From Gammaproteobacteria bacterium (GTDB lineage Bacteria; Pseudomonadota; Gammaproteobacteria; Burkholderiales; Nitrosomonadaceae), in NCBI GenBank assembly GCA_015709615.1, contig CP054179.1, positions 2,852,001-2,916,000 on the forward strand: 64,000 bases of DNA, written 5' to 3'. Shown piece after piece: positions 8,492 to 16,762 of the stretch. A program made the position numbers and the translations under genes. The notes below the pieces were generated by a model. That model ran no database searches, had not been told where the DNA came from, and saw only the letters and a list, made by a program, of their open reading frames with translations. Positions within the stretch are counted from its first letter, which is position 1; each line of letters opens with the position of its first letter.

Positions 8492-9964
8492 TCACTGAAT
8501 AGCACCGTCTATGCCTTTCGTCAATTGATGAATCACTTTTCCCGTCATGTCTTGCAACGTCACTTGCAACGGCATTTTGCCCAGTGCATGCGTGGCACAG
8601 GAAAGACACGGATCGTACGCGCGCACGGCGACTTCGAGGTGGTTTAGCAGCGCTTCGGTGATTTCATGGCCGTCGAGGTATTGGTTGGCGACCACGCGCA
8701 CCGATTCGTTCATGGCCTGGTTGTTGCTGGTGGTCGAGACGATCAGGTTGGCTTGCGTGACCAGTCCTTCTTCGTTGACGTGGTAATGATGAAACAGCGT
8801 GCCGCGCGGGGCTTCGATGACGCCGATGCCTTGCGGCTGGTATTCGCCTTTATCCGCCAGTAAATCCGTGCCGGTGATGTCCGGATCTTGCAGCAAGCCG
8901 TGAATCGATTCGGCGCAGTGCAACAGTTCGATCATGCGCGCCCAGTGGTATCCCAGCGTGTCGTGTACCGAGCCGCCGTGGCCGGTGGCTTTGAAGCGTT
9001 GACGCGCCGCTTCCGCCAACGGTGTTGTGATGACATCGCAATTATTGATGCGCGCCAGCGGGCCGACGCGGTACCAGCCGTGCTCGGTGCCTAAGCTGGA
9101 GAAATAGGGAAATTTCAGGTAGCTCCACGAGCGCACTTCTTCTTTGATGATTTGCTGGTAATCGCAGTAATCGAATTGATCGAAAATACCGCTGCCGTCG
9201 GCGGCGCGTGCGCGCAGTCCGCCGTGGTAGAACTCCAGCTCACCGTTGGTTCCGGTCATGCCGAGATAATGACTCGGCAGCGTGCCGAAATTGCGATGTT
9301 CTGGATGAGCCGTATGAGTGTGCTCGTTCAGCGCCACAGCATCCTGACTCCATTGCAGGATGTCATCAATGTCGGCAAGCAATGCATCGCGTTCCGTTAT
9401 CGTCAGCGGCTTGTTCATGCCGCCGGGCACGGTGCCGGTGCCGTGGATGCGCTTGCCGGTGATCGCTTCGATGATGCGCTGCCCGTATTTGCGCAGCTTG
9501 ACGCCTTTCAGCGCGATTTCCGGATATTGCTCCAGCACGCCGGTGATGTTGCGCTTTACCGGATCACTGCCGAAACCGAACAAAAAATCCGGTGACGATA
9601 GATGGAAAAAGTGCAGCGCATGCGATTGCAGCATCTGGCCGAAATGCAACAGGCGGCGCAGCTTGGTTGCAGCGGGCGTGAGTTGCTGCACGCCGACGAT
9701 CTGATCGACCGCTTTCGCGGCGGCTAGCTGATGACTGACCGGGCAGATACCGCATAGACGTTGCACGAAAAACGGTACTTCCCAGAACGGGCGGCCCTGA
9801 ATGAATTTCTCGAAACCGCGGAATTCGACGATATGAAAGCGCGCCTCGACGATGCGGTTGTTATCGTCGACCAGCAGCGTGATTTTGCCGTGCCCTTCGA
9901 CGCGCGTGACCGGGTCGATGGCGATGCGGCGGGTAGTTGGTGATGCAGGTTTGTCCGGTTCCAT
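8492..9964 (-). CDS. hoxH: NAD-reducing [NiFe]-hydrogenase large subunit HoxH
   Basis: Catalytic large subunit of a soluble bidirectional Hox hydrogenase (group 3d), which couples H2 oxidation to NAD+ reduction. The 490-residue reading from the ATG at 9964 has both NiFe cysteine pairs: C71 and C74 in RLCGICPVSHQ, and C453 and C456 in DPCLSCATH. A 31-residue tail follows H459 and would be removed by a HoxW-type protease, which is not in this window. A TTG at 9973 overlapping the hoxY stop is an alternative start. Genes hoxY and hoxH are coupled; hoxFU lie 6 kb away. Confidence 0.93.
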   Translation of the reverse strand: MEPDKPASPTTRRIAIDPVTRVEGHGKITLLVDDNNRIVEARFHIVEFRGFEKFIQGRPFWEVPFFVQRLCGICPVSHQLAAAKAVDQIVGVQQLTPAATKLRRLLHFGQMLQSHALHFFHLSSPDFLFGFGSDPVKRNITGVLEQYPEIALKGVKLRKYGQRIIEAITGKRIHGTGTVPGGMNKPLTITERDALLADIDDILQWSQDAVALNEHTHTAHPEHRNFGTLPSHYLGMTGTNGELEFYHGGLRARAADGSGIFDQFDYCDYQQIIKEEVRSWSYLKFPYFSSLGTEHGWYRVGPLARINNCDVITTPLAEAARQRFKATGHGGSVHDTLGYHWARMIELLHCAESIHGLLQDPDITGTDLLADKGEYQPQGIGVIEAPRGTLFHHYHVNEEGLVTQANLIVSTTSNNQAMNESVRVVANQYLDGHEITEALLNHLEVAVRAYDPCLSCATHALGKMPLQVTLQDMTGKVIHQLTKGIDGAIQ

Positions 9965-9969
9965 GATGC

Positions 9970-10527
9970 TCAATCGTAGTGTAATTGGGATTTGGCGATC
10001 ACCGGTTTTTCCCCGGCCAGCAGCGGTTGCAGCAATTGCAAAAAAGCCTCGGCGGAAGGCGGGCAGCCCGGTAGGAAATAATCGATTGGGACGATCTCAC
10101 TGACCGGATAAACTTTGTCGAGCAGCAGCGGCAGCTCGGGATCATCCGGGACGCGCGGATGAGTCACATTGGTGCCGCGTAAATACACTTCCTCCAGGCA
10201 ATCCTGCAAATCGAAGTAATTGCGCATTGCCGGGACACCGCCGTTGATCGCGCACGCGCCAACCGCCACTAGAATCTTGCAGTTAGTGCGAAACTCGCGC
10301 AGCACATGCACATTTTCCGCGTTGCACACGCCGCCTTCGATCAAGCCGATATCGCACGGCCCGCAATGCTTGATGTCGGTGAACGGCGAACGATCGAACT
10401 CGACGTGCTCCAGCAAACCGGCCAAGCGCTCGTCCATGTCGAGAAACGACATATGGCAGCCGAAACAACCCGCCAATGACGTGGTGGCGATTTTGAGTTT
10501 GCGTTTGATCGTGTGCTCAATCGTCAT
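9970..10527 (-). CDS. hoxY: NAD-reducing [NiFe]-hydrogenase small subunit HoxY
   Basis: The small subunit carries the proximal [4Fe4S] cluster that passes electrons from HoxH. The 185-residue protein contains GCFGCHMSFLD near the N-terminus, then CGPCDIGLIEGGVCN, VGACAINGG and PGCPPSAEAF, supplying the four ligand cysteines. The ATG at 10527 (MTIEHTIKRK) is chosen because the same ATGACGATTGAG sequence recurs at the hoxU 3' end, implying it is the ancestral start; an in-frame ATG at 10542 adds five residues. Its promoter must now lie in the inserted segment, since hoxFU are 6.2 kb upstream. Confidence 0.92.
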   Translation of the reverse strand: MTIEHTIKRKLKIATTSLAGCFGCHMSFLDMDERLAGLLEHVEFDRSPFTDIKHCGPCDIGLIEGGVCNAENVHVLREFRTNCKILVAVGACAINGGVPAMRNYFDLQDCLEEVYLRGTNVTHPRVPDDPELPLLLDKVYPVSEIVPIDYFLPGCPPSAEAFLQLLQPLLAGEKPVIAKSQLHYD

Positions 10528-10531
10528 TTTT
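10515..10531. repeat. 17-bp direct repeat, copy A (hoxY start)
   Basis: GCTCAATCGTCATTTTT occurs here and again at 16746-16762. On the minus strand it is AAAAATGACGATTGAGC, containing the hoxY start codon and, in the other frame, the hoxU stop. The two copies bracket the 6.2-kb segment that separates hoxU from hoxY. Confidence 0.85.
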
Positions 10532-10803
10532 ATCGGATCCATTGCCGGATAGTTCTTACAAAACGGTTGTATGGCTTTTTTGTTTTGTTAGTCAAGAAAT
10601 TCTGATGAAATGCAGTTATTATCATGAATAATATAATGAATTCCCGGTGCAGAAATTCCTTGATATGGATTGCGATATAAGAGTATAACGTAACGGAGCC
10701 GGTTAACGAGAACCGGTCTCGTCTGGTGATAGAGTCGACGATCATCGCTGCCGTTTCGTGAATGTTGACAAGAAATATTCACATATTCAAAGGGGATTTT
10801 TCA

Positions 10804-11454
10804 ATGAAAAAATATTTGTCTGCAAAAATAATCGTACCGTTCGCGCTTTTGGCCGGGTCTCAGTTGACTTATGCAAATACAGTCGTAACCCTCGGTGATC
10901 AGGATTTTGCCGATGGCGCGACGCCGACCACCGGTGCTTTTCTAACTGCCGGAGGCGGTGAACCCGCGCCGTTCAATGGGGTATTTATTGGTTCGGATTC
11001 TGATACTGGCTCGAATTTTTCCGCTAGCTGGGTGTTTTCATATGGCGCGATCGCAGATACCATCATCGGCGGTAGTTTGTCGTTTGGGATTTATGATTAC
11101 GAATCCGCCGCCACTGGAAGTCAAGTTGCATCCTTTACCGTCAATGGAATTGATCTTACTAGCGCGCTCAATACGCTGTTCGAAGCGCATGGCGGTGTCA
11201 ACCGGGAAGATAACGTGTATACATTGACGTTACCGGCATCGGCCTTTGCGGGCTTGGCCTCGGGCACGGTTAACGTTTCCTTGGCGCTGGCTGGTCCGGG
11301 GCTGGGGTTGTTCGGCGAAACGAAATTTAATGGCGCTGCATTGGATTTCTCCACGCTGGATATCGCCACCGCGGTTCCGGAACCGCTGACGAGCACGCTG
11401 CTTCTGATCGGTGTTCCGGCGGTATTGGCTGCGGCGCGGCGCAAGGTGGCTTGA
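10804..11454 (+). CDS. PEP-CTERM sorted exported protein
   Basis: A 216-residue secreted protein. A signal peptide begins MKKYLSAKIIVPFALLAGSQ and probably ends at an ANT site. A glycine- and threonine-rich beta-type middle follows, and the C-terminus has the exosortase tripartite signal: VPEP, a hydrophobic helix, then ARRK. Such proteins are processed by an exosortase/archaeosortase encoded elsewhere and usually contribute to extracellular polymer or biofilm. The ATG at 10804 follows an AAAGGGGA site. It precedes three tail-collar genes on the same strand. Confidence 0.85.
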   Translation: MKKYLSAKIIVPFALLAGSQLTYANTVVTLGDQDFADGATPTTGAFLTAGGGEPAPFNGVFIGSDSDTGSNFSASWVFSYGAIADTIIGGSLSFGIYDYESAATGSQVASFTVNGIDLTSALNTLFEAHGGVNREDNVYTLTLPASAFAGLASGTVNVSLALAGPGLGLFGETKFNGAALDFSTLDIATAVPEPLTSTLLLIGVPAVLAAARRKVA

Positions 11455-11503
11455 TGCGATTGCGTCGTTGTGACTGAAGTTTTTCGCAAACAAGGAGAAA
11501 ATT

Positions 11504-12025
11504 ATGCCCGACCCCTTTTTAGGTGAAATCAGGACGTTTGCCGGCAATTTTGCCCCCGCCGGCTGGGCTTTATGCCAGGGGCAGGTACTTTCAATCGCGG
11601 AGAATGAAGCGCTGTTTTCGCTCATCGGAACAACCTACGGCGGCGACGGTGTATCGAATTTCGCCTTACCGAATCTCGCCAGTCGTATTCCGCTGCACCA
11701 AGGCGCCGGGGCCGGCCTCAGTCTGCGAGTAATCGGTGAATTGGGCGGCAGTGAAACAATCACTTTGACTACCGGGCAACTGGCGGCGCACAACCATACC
11801 GCGGTCTGCTCCAATACCACCGCCAATAGCACCAGCCCTGTCAACAGCTACTGGTCGACCGATCCCGGCGGCAATACCGGGGCATACAGCACGACCAGCG
11901 GCAGCACCATGGCTGCTACGGCGATCGGCAATGCCGGCGGCGGACAACCGCATAACAATGTGCAACCCTATTTGGTCATCAACTACATCATCGCGCTTGA
12001 AGGTATCTACCCTCCGAGAGATTAA
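11504..12025 (+). CDS. Phage tail-collar (MdpB-like) protein, paralog 1 of 3
   Basis: A 173-residue protein of the tail-collar/microcystin-dependent protein family. The N-terminal collar signature FLGEIRTFAGNFAPAGWALC leads into LSIAENEALFSLIGTTYGGDG and FALPNLASRIPLHQG. The C-terminal half is N/T/S/G rich and ends in the conserved LVINYIIALEGIYPPRD. A perfect AAGGAG site precedes the ATG. Two paralogs follow in tandem. No other phage gene is present, so this is not a prophage; extracellular or surface roles have been suggested for the family, and the function here is unknown. Confidence 0.85.
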   Translation: MPDPFLGEIRTFAGNFAPAGWALCQGQVLSIAENEALFSLIGTTYGGDGVSNFALPNLASRIPLHQGAGAGLSLRVIGELGGSETITLTTGQLAAHNHTAVCSNTTANSTSPVNSYWSTDPGGNTGAYSTTSGSTMAATAIGNAGGGQPHNNVQPYLVINYIIALEGIYPPRD

Positions 12026-12070
12026 GAGGATGGCAATCCGGATAACCGTTGAAAAAAAGGAGATCTTTGC

Positions 12071-12589
12071 ATGAGCGATCCGTATATTGGAGAAATCCGT
12101 TCGTTTGGATTTAATTTCGCGCCGGTGGGCTGGGCGCAGTGTAATGGACAGTTGCTGCCCATATCGAGTAACACGGCATTATTTTCGATTCTTGGCACAA
12201 CCTATGGTGGCGACGGCAAAACGACCTTCGCGCTGCCTAATCTTCAAGGCAATGTCGTTATGGGCGCGGGGCAGGGGAGCGGTCTTTCTAACCGTGTTCT
12301 GGGTGAATCCGGCGGCACGGTGACGGAGACGCTGACGCTTGAGCAGATTCCGCCGCACACCCATCCGGCCAACGCGCAAGCCGGGAACGGCAACAAACCG
12401 GATCCCGCCGGAAATTTCTGGGCGCAGGATCTGGGCGGCAGCAAGGAATACGGCGATAGCGGACCGGCGCAGATGGCGGCTGGAACAATCACCGCTACCG
12501 GTGGCGGACAAGCGCACGATAATCTGCAGCCGTATCTGGTGCTGAACTACTGCATTGCACTGCAAGGCGCATATCCGCCCAGAAACTAA
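12071..12589 (+). CDS. Phage tail-collar (MdpB-like) protein, paralog 2 of 3
   Basis: A 172-residue paralog of its neighbours, starting MSDPYIGEIRSFGFNFAPVG. It shares the LGTTYGGDGKTTFALPNLQG core and the C-terminal LVLNYCIALQGAYPPRN. The middle section, which differs between the three copies, is G/N/P rich around QIPPHTHPANAQAGNGN; the PPHTH segment corresponds to the collar-domain histidines. An AAGGAGA site lies upstream. It is probably co-transcribed with copies 1 and 3. Confidence 0.85.
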   Translation: MSDPYIGEIRSFGFNFAPVGWAQCNGQLLPISSNTALFSILGTTYGGDGKTTFALPNLQGNVVMGAGQGSGLSNRVLGESGGTVTETLTLEQIPPHTHPANAQAGNGNKPDPAGNFWAQDLGGSKEYGDSGPAQMAAGTITATGGGQAHDNLQPYLVLNYCIALQGAYPPRN

Positions 12590-12638
12590 AGCCGGATGTT
12601 TCGCAGCAAAATTCGACAAAGATAAATGAGAGGATAGT

Positions 12639-13139
12639 ATGGACGAACCATTTTTAGGAGAAATACGGCCCTTTTCTTTCGGTTTTGCGCCGAAAGGCTG
12701 GGCGAGTTGCGATGGTCAATTGTTACCGATTGCCCAAAACATGGCGCTGTTTTCCTTACTGGGCACGATGTACGGCGGAGACGGCCGCACCACGTTCGCG
12801 CTGCCCGATCTTCGCGGCCGTGCGGGAATGCACCCGAGCTCGGTTCATACCCAGGGAGAACGGGCCGGGCAAGAAAACGTGACGCTTACAACCGCCCAGA
12901 TTCCCCCGCACAGTCATACGGCAAACTGCAGCAATGTGGTTGGAACCCAAACCAGTCCGGCGGGAAAGTTCTGGGCGCAGGATTCCGACGGCAATGTCGT
13001 GTTCAGCAGCACAGGCGGCGCAACCATGGCTGCCGCGGCGATTGGCAATACAGGCGGACAGCCGCATTCCAATATGCAACCTTACCTCGTAGTGAATTAT
13101 TGCATTGCTGTGCAGGGTATTTTTCCGAGCCGGAGTTAG
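12639..13139 (+). CDS. Phage tail-collar (MdpB-like) protein, paralog 3 of 3
   Basis: A 166-residue paralog starting MDEPFLGEIRPFSFGFAPKG, with LGTMYGGDGRTTFALPDLRG, QIPPHSHTANCSN and the terminal VVNYCIAVQGIFPSRS. It is the last of the triplet, and a strong terminator follows the stop. Its central part is shorter than in copies 1 and 2. Function as for the other paralogs is unknown. Confidence 0.85.
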   Translation: MDEPFLGEIRPFSFGFAPKGWASCDGQLLPIAQNMALFSLLGTMYGGDGRTTFALPDLRGRAGMHPSSVHTQGERAGQENVTLTTAQIPPHSHTANCSNVVGTQTSPAGKFWAQDSDGNVVFSSTGGATMAAAAIGNTGGQPHSNMQPYLVVNYCIAVQGIFPSRS

Positions 13140-13144
13140 TAGAC

Positions 13145-13174
13145 AAATACCACCGGTAAGATCCGGTGGTATTT
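13145..13174 (+). terminator. Intrinsic terminator after the tail-collar triplet
   Basis: A 12-bp perfect stem (AAATACCACCGG / CCGGTGGTATTT) with a 6-nt loop starts 6 bp past the third collar-protein stop and is followed by GACTTTT. It is the strongest hairpin of the window and ends the plus-strand PEP-CTERM/collar transcript. Confidence 0.8.
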
Positions 13175-13301
13175 GACTTTTAAGCATTTCATATGGCAGC
13201 TCAAAGCCTTATCCGAGCGGTCGATATTTTGGGATTGGAAATCGCGCTCAGAGATCATGTCGAAGGTTGCATACCTGTTTGAGAAAGATAAAGCGTGCTG
13301 A

Positions 13302-13940
13302 TTAACACAAACTCCGCCGCCGGAGCATCACGCCAATACCCAATATTCCAGCGATCATCATTGCATAGCCAGAAGGCTCAGGTACCGCCGGTACGCCAGG
13401 GCCGGAAATGAGCATATGCACGTCCCGATCAGCCAATGTGTGGCCGCTATAGAAACCGTTGGTATCCAGAATGATCTTATCGATTTCGGATGTATGAGGC
13501 GCAACGAGTGTGAAGCCAATGACATGCTTGTCTGACCCGAAGTTACCGGTACCAACGTCTTCTTCGAGCATCGTAAAACGTACAACTGAGCCGCCAAACA
13601 ATACACTGCCTGTCCATTTTAACTGCCCATCGTGAAGAGAACCGGACGGAAAGTCGTTATCGAGCGGCCCGAAAACACTGGTGACTCCAAACAGGCCTGA
13701 TAGCTGGATCGTTGCGTGCACGTTACCATTTTCAACGTACCACATATTGTCATTTGGTCCATAGGTTAGCGTGTAGCTGTAGTTGTCGCCAATATGCGAA
13801 ACAAGCTGGAAATCCAATGCCTGAGCGCTGCCAACCGTCAGCATCGCGGCAGCGCCAATGACGCTGCGGCGAATAAAAACACCTATCGATGAAAACAATT
13901 TCAACGGCGAGGAATTTTCCATTTTTCTAAGATTCATCAT
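13302..13940 (-). CDS. PEP-CTERM sorted exported protein (second)
   Basis: A 212-residue exported protein, convergent with the collar genes. The ATG ATG at 13940/13937 follows an AAGGA site. A long signal sequence ends around SAQA-LDF. The body is beta-rich, with repeated aromatic and aspartate residues. The C-terminus has VPEPSGYAMMIAGILGIG followed by RRR, the canonical PEP-CTERM sorting signal. It has no visible sequence relation to the PEP-CTERM protein at 10.8 kb outside the sorting signal. Confidence 0.83.
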   Translation of the reverse strand: MMNLRKMENSSPLKLFSSIGVFIRRSVIGAAAMLTVGSAQALDFQLVSHIGDNYSYTLTYGPNDNMWYVENGNVHATIQLSGLFGVTSVFGPLDNDFPSGSLHDGQLKWTGSVLFGGSVVRFTMLEEDVGTGNFGSDKHVIGFTLVAPHTSEIDKIILDTNGFYSGHTLADRDVHMLISGPGVPAVPEPSGYAMMIAGILGIGVMLRRRSLC

Positions 13941-14404
13941 TATTTTTCCTTGTATATATAAAAAATATTCCTTCAATCAAAATCTGGCTACTAAGGTCAT
14001 ACGCTTCAACAGCACATCACAAACTAGATTTTGATTCCCAATACTATTGCATCACAGAAATATATGCTGAAGTGTAGATGGTTGTAATGGAAATCCATAC
14101 TATTTTTTTAGTATTTTTGTACAAATTCTGGGGGTGATGTTGGTGTGCTTGATTAACTCACTCGCTGGTTATGCTACTTTTTCCGCAAGCACGGTAGGCT
14201 GGGCTGCCGAAGAAAGCCCAGCATCAAGCAGGTATGAAATATCCGGCTTTCTCAGCTAGTGGGTGCGAACCAAGAATTACTGCTTCATTGACCTGACCGC
14301 TCCGTTCTTGCATCGCCGAAAAACTTTCTATTATGCGGCCGTTATGATTTTTCTATCCAATCAACTAATTCAGAATAACCCTAAGTATTTTCTTTTTAAT
14401 TTTT
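13941..14404. other. Gene-poor intergenic stretch with a hairpin
   Basis: About 460 bp without a convincing gene. It is AT-rich near the PEP-CTERM start. At 14198-14222 an 8-bp stem (GCTGGGCT / AGCCCAGC) with a 9-nt loop resembles REP-type palindromes, but there is no T-run and no second copy was noticed in the window. The remainder shows nothing recognisable. Confidence 0.5.
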
Positions 14405-15160
14405 CTAAATTGCCAGAATTCCGCCCAAACAAGATTTTGCTTGTTCCAGACGCGTCAGCGTCGGTAGCAGGTTGAGGCCGGTTTTTTCTTTCAATTTGAG
14501 CACCTGTTCCTTGAGCTCATGCAACGGAATCTCGACTTTCTCTCCGGTTGCGGCCAGTGCGATGACGTTGCCGCTGTCGCAGGAAGGGAAAGCCAGTGCG
14601 CGTTCGTCGAATGCTGTTTTGATGCGTTCCAGGCTGGCTTGATAGCCGCGGCTGCGGCCCAGCAGATTCACCGCAAGGACGCCGTTATCGCTCAATCGCG
14701 CGCGGCACATTTGGTAAAACGGCAGCATGTTCAGTTCACCGGGATGCGCATCGGCGTCGTAGCCATCGACCAGAATCAGGTCGTAAGTCTTGTTCCGCTC
14801 GGCGATATAGTGCGAACCGTCGGCGATCACGATGTTCAAGCGCAGCGGGTCGTCCGGCAGTTTGAAAAATTGCCGCGCGGCCGCCACCACGCGTGGCTCG
14901 ATTTCAACCACGGTCAGTTTCGCCGATGGGTAGTAACGGTACAGAAATTTGGTCAGCGACGCCGCACCCAGACCGATCAGCAGCGCGTTGCGCGGAAAGC
15001 GCGCGTCGTCCCGCAGCAACAGGCTCGTCATCATTTCCCGGGTGTAGTCGAGTTCCAAGCGCCAAGGACGCGCGATGCGCATGGCACCCTGTATCCAGTC
15101 GGAACCGAAATGCAAGGTGCGCACCCCGGCTGCTTCGCGGATGTCGATGGGGAAAGTCAT
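14405..15160 (-). CDS. Spermidine synthase-like methyltransferase-fold protein
   Basis: A 251-residue protein of the spermine/spermidine synthase superfamily (Rossmann fold). It has the glycine-rich ALLIGLGAASLTKFLYR motif near residues 58-75, VVEIEPRVVAAARQFF as the acidic loop, and DLILVDGYDADAHPGEL corresponding to the aminopropyltransferase gatekeeper region. It lacks the N-terminal beta-hairpin domain of true SpeE and is shorter, so polyamine synthesis is uncertain. It sits downstream of metY, with a MITE between. Confidence 0.75.
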   Translation of the reverse strand: MTFPIDIREAAGVRTLHFGSDWIQGAMRIARPWRLELDYTREMMTSLLLRDDARFPRNALLIGLGAASLTKFLYRYYPSAKLTVVEIEPRVVAAARQFFKLPDDPLRLNIVIADGSHYIAERNKTYDLILVDGYDADAHPGELNMLPFYQMCRARLSDNGVLAVNLLGRSRGYQASLERIKTAFDERALAFPSCDSGNVIALAATGEKVEIPLHELKEQVLKLKEKTGLNLLPTLTRLEQAKSCLGGILAI

Positions 15161-15204
15161 TATACTTTTGGTATCCGATAGCTTTGTTGGTCGCGATTGC
15201 TTAA

Positions 15205-15344
15205 GGAAGCTCTGAAAAAGGTAGCGAGCGACGGTCAGGCAAGGCGAAATCAGGCGAAAAAGCGCAGTTTACAAGATGTAAATGAGCATTTTGAGTCTGA
15301 TTTCAACACAGCATGACCGAGCGCAGTAGTTTTTCAGAGCTTTC
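15205..15344. mobile_element. MITE-like element, family 1, copy a (140 bp)
   Basis: A 140-bp element bounded by imperfect inverted ends GGAAGCTCTGAAAAA and TTTTTCAGAGCTTTC, with TTAA on both sides (15201-15204 and 15345-15348) as a likely 4-bp target duplication. It has no coding capacity. A copy with about 8 differences lies at 46322-46461. The right TTAA supplies the stop codon of metY. The IS5-like YTAR target type is inferred. Confidence 0.75.
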
Positions 15345-16622
15345 TTAAATCCGGCTGGCCGCTAGCGCTTGTTCCAAGTCCGCCAGAATATCGTCGATAT
15401 TTTCAATGCCGATGCACAAACGGATCATGTCCTGCGTGACGCCTGCCGCGGCGAGTTCGGGTTCAGTCAATTGCCGGTGGGTTGTGGATGCCGGATGCGC
15501 GGCCAAGGATTTGGCATCGCCGATATTCACCAGCCGCTTGAACAGTTTGAGCGCATCGTAAAATTTTACACCGGCCTCAAAACCGCCTTTGATGCCGAAT
15601 GTCATCAATGCCGACGGACGGCCCTGCATATATTTCTGTGCCAGTTGATAGTATTCCGACGACGGCAGTCCCGCGTACCTGACCCACGCCACGGCAGGAT
15701 GCCGCTCAAGATATTGCGCGACTTTCAGCGCGTTTTCAGTGTGCCGTTCCATGCGCAGTGACAGGGTTTCGATGCCCTGTAAAAAGAAAAAGGCATTCAT
15801 CGGCGACATGGCCGAGCCGGTATTACGCAGCGCGACGGTGCGCACACGTCCGACATAAGCGGCGGGGCCGAATTCTTGTGTATAAATGACGCCGTGATAA
15901 GCCGGTTCGGGGTTGTTGAGCATCGGAAACCGTTCCGCGTGATCCGGCCAGGGAAAGTTGCCGGAATCGACGATGATGCCGCCGACCGATGTGCCGTGTC
16001 CGCCCATGTATTTGGTCAACGAATGCACGACGATGTCCGCGCCGGACTGGAAAGGCTTCATCAAGACCGGCGTGGGCACGGTGTTATCGGCGATAACCGG
16101 AACACCGTGCCGGTGCGCCATCGCACAAATGGCTTCCATGTCCGGGATATTGCCCGCCGGATTGCCCAGCGATTCGCAGAATACCGCCGAAGTTTTTTTG
16201 TCGATCAGCGGCTCGAGGCTCGCCGGATTATCGTCCTTGGCGAAACGCACTTCGATCCCCAATTTCGGCAGCATGTGTGCGAACAGCGTATAAGTTCCGC
16301 CGTATAGCAGCGGCACGCTGACGATGTTGTTGCCCATCTCGGCGATATTGATCACCGCATAATGAATCGCCGCTTGGCCCGAGCTGAGCGCCAGCGCCGC
16401 AACTCCGCCTTCGAGCGCCGCCACCCGCTGTTCCAGCACATCGTTGGTCGGGTTCATGATGCGCGTATAAATGTTGCCCGGCACGGCCAGATTGAACAAA
16501 TCCGCGCCGTGCTGCGCATTGTCGAATTCGTAGGCGACGGTCTGATAAATAGGAACCGCCACCGCTTTGGTGGTGGGGTCGGTGTGATAGCCCGCGTGGA
16601 TAGCGATTGTTTCGTCTTTCAT
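15345..16622 (-). CDS. metY: O-acetylhomoserine sulfhydrylase / aminocarboxypropyltransferase
   Basis: A PLP enzyme of the Cys/Met metabolism family that makes homocysteine from O-acetylhomoserine and sulfide. The 425 residues match the family. K204 in HSLTKYMGGHG is the Schiff-base lysine; YTRIMNPTNDVLEQRVAALEGG near residue 55 and SSGQAAIHY near 80 are diagnostic for MetY over MetB/MetC. The TAA stop lies inside the TTAA flanking a MITE, yet the protein is full length. It sits in the segment separating hoxU from hoxY. Confidence 0.9.
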   Translation of the reverse strand: MKDETIAIHAGYHTDPTTKAVAVPIYQTVAYEFDNAQHGADLFNLAVPGNIYTRIMNPTNDVLEQRVAALEGGVAALALSSGQAAIHYAVINIAEMGNNIVSVPLLYGGTYTLFAHMLPKLGIEVRFAKDDNPASLEPLIDKKTSAVFCESLGNPAGNIPDMEAICAMAHRHGVPVIADNTVPTPVLMKPFQSGADIVVHSLTKYMGGHGTSVGGIIVDSGNFPWPDHAERFPMLNNPEPAYHGVIYTQEFGPAAYVGRVRTVALRNTGSAMSPMNAFFFLQGIETLSLRMERHTENALKVAQYLERHPAVAWVRYAGLPSSEYYQLAQKYMQGRPSALMTFGIKGGFEAGVKFYDALKLFKRLVNIGDAKSLAAHPASTTHRQLTEPELAAAGVTQDMIRLCIGIENIDDILADLEQALAASRI

Positions 16623-16745
16623 GCCATTCTCCTGTGCGTGAACCTCAAGAAATAGCGAGGAGTTTAGCAGGTTTGCCGTATTTCATCGTGCATGCGCTGC
16701 AAGCGTTGGCATGGCAGGGCGTTGTTTTCAATCAACCGGTTGTGC

Positions 16746-16762
16746 GCTCAATCGTCATTTTT
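16746..16762. repeat. 17-bp direct repeat, copy B (hoxU end)
   Basis: GCTCAATCGTCATTTTT, identical to 10515-10531. On the minus strand it holds the last codons and stop of hoxU and, in the alternate frame, an ATGACGATTGAG start identical to that of hoxY but followed after five more codons by TGA. It looks like a relic hoxY start still overlapping hoxU. Confidence 0.85.

Noticed and set aside
11504..13139. Prophage called from tail-collar genes
   Set aside because: No capsid, portal, terminase, integrase or lysis gene nearby; the family also occurs outside phages.
14198..14222. Hairpin as a terminator or REP element
   Set aside because: No T-run on either strand and no second copy in the window, so only noted as a hairpin.
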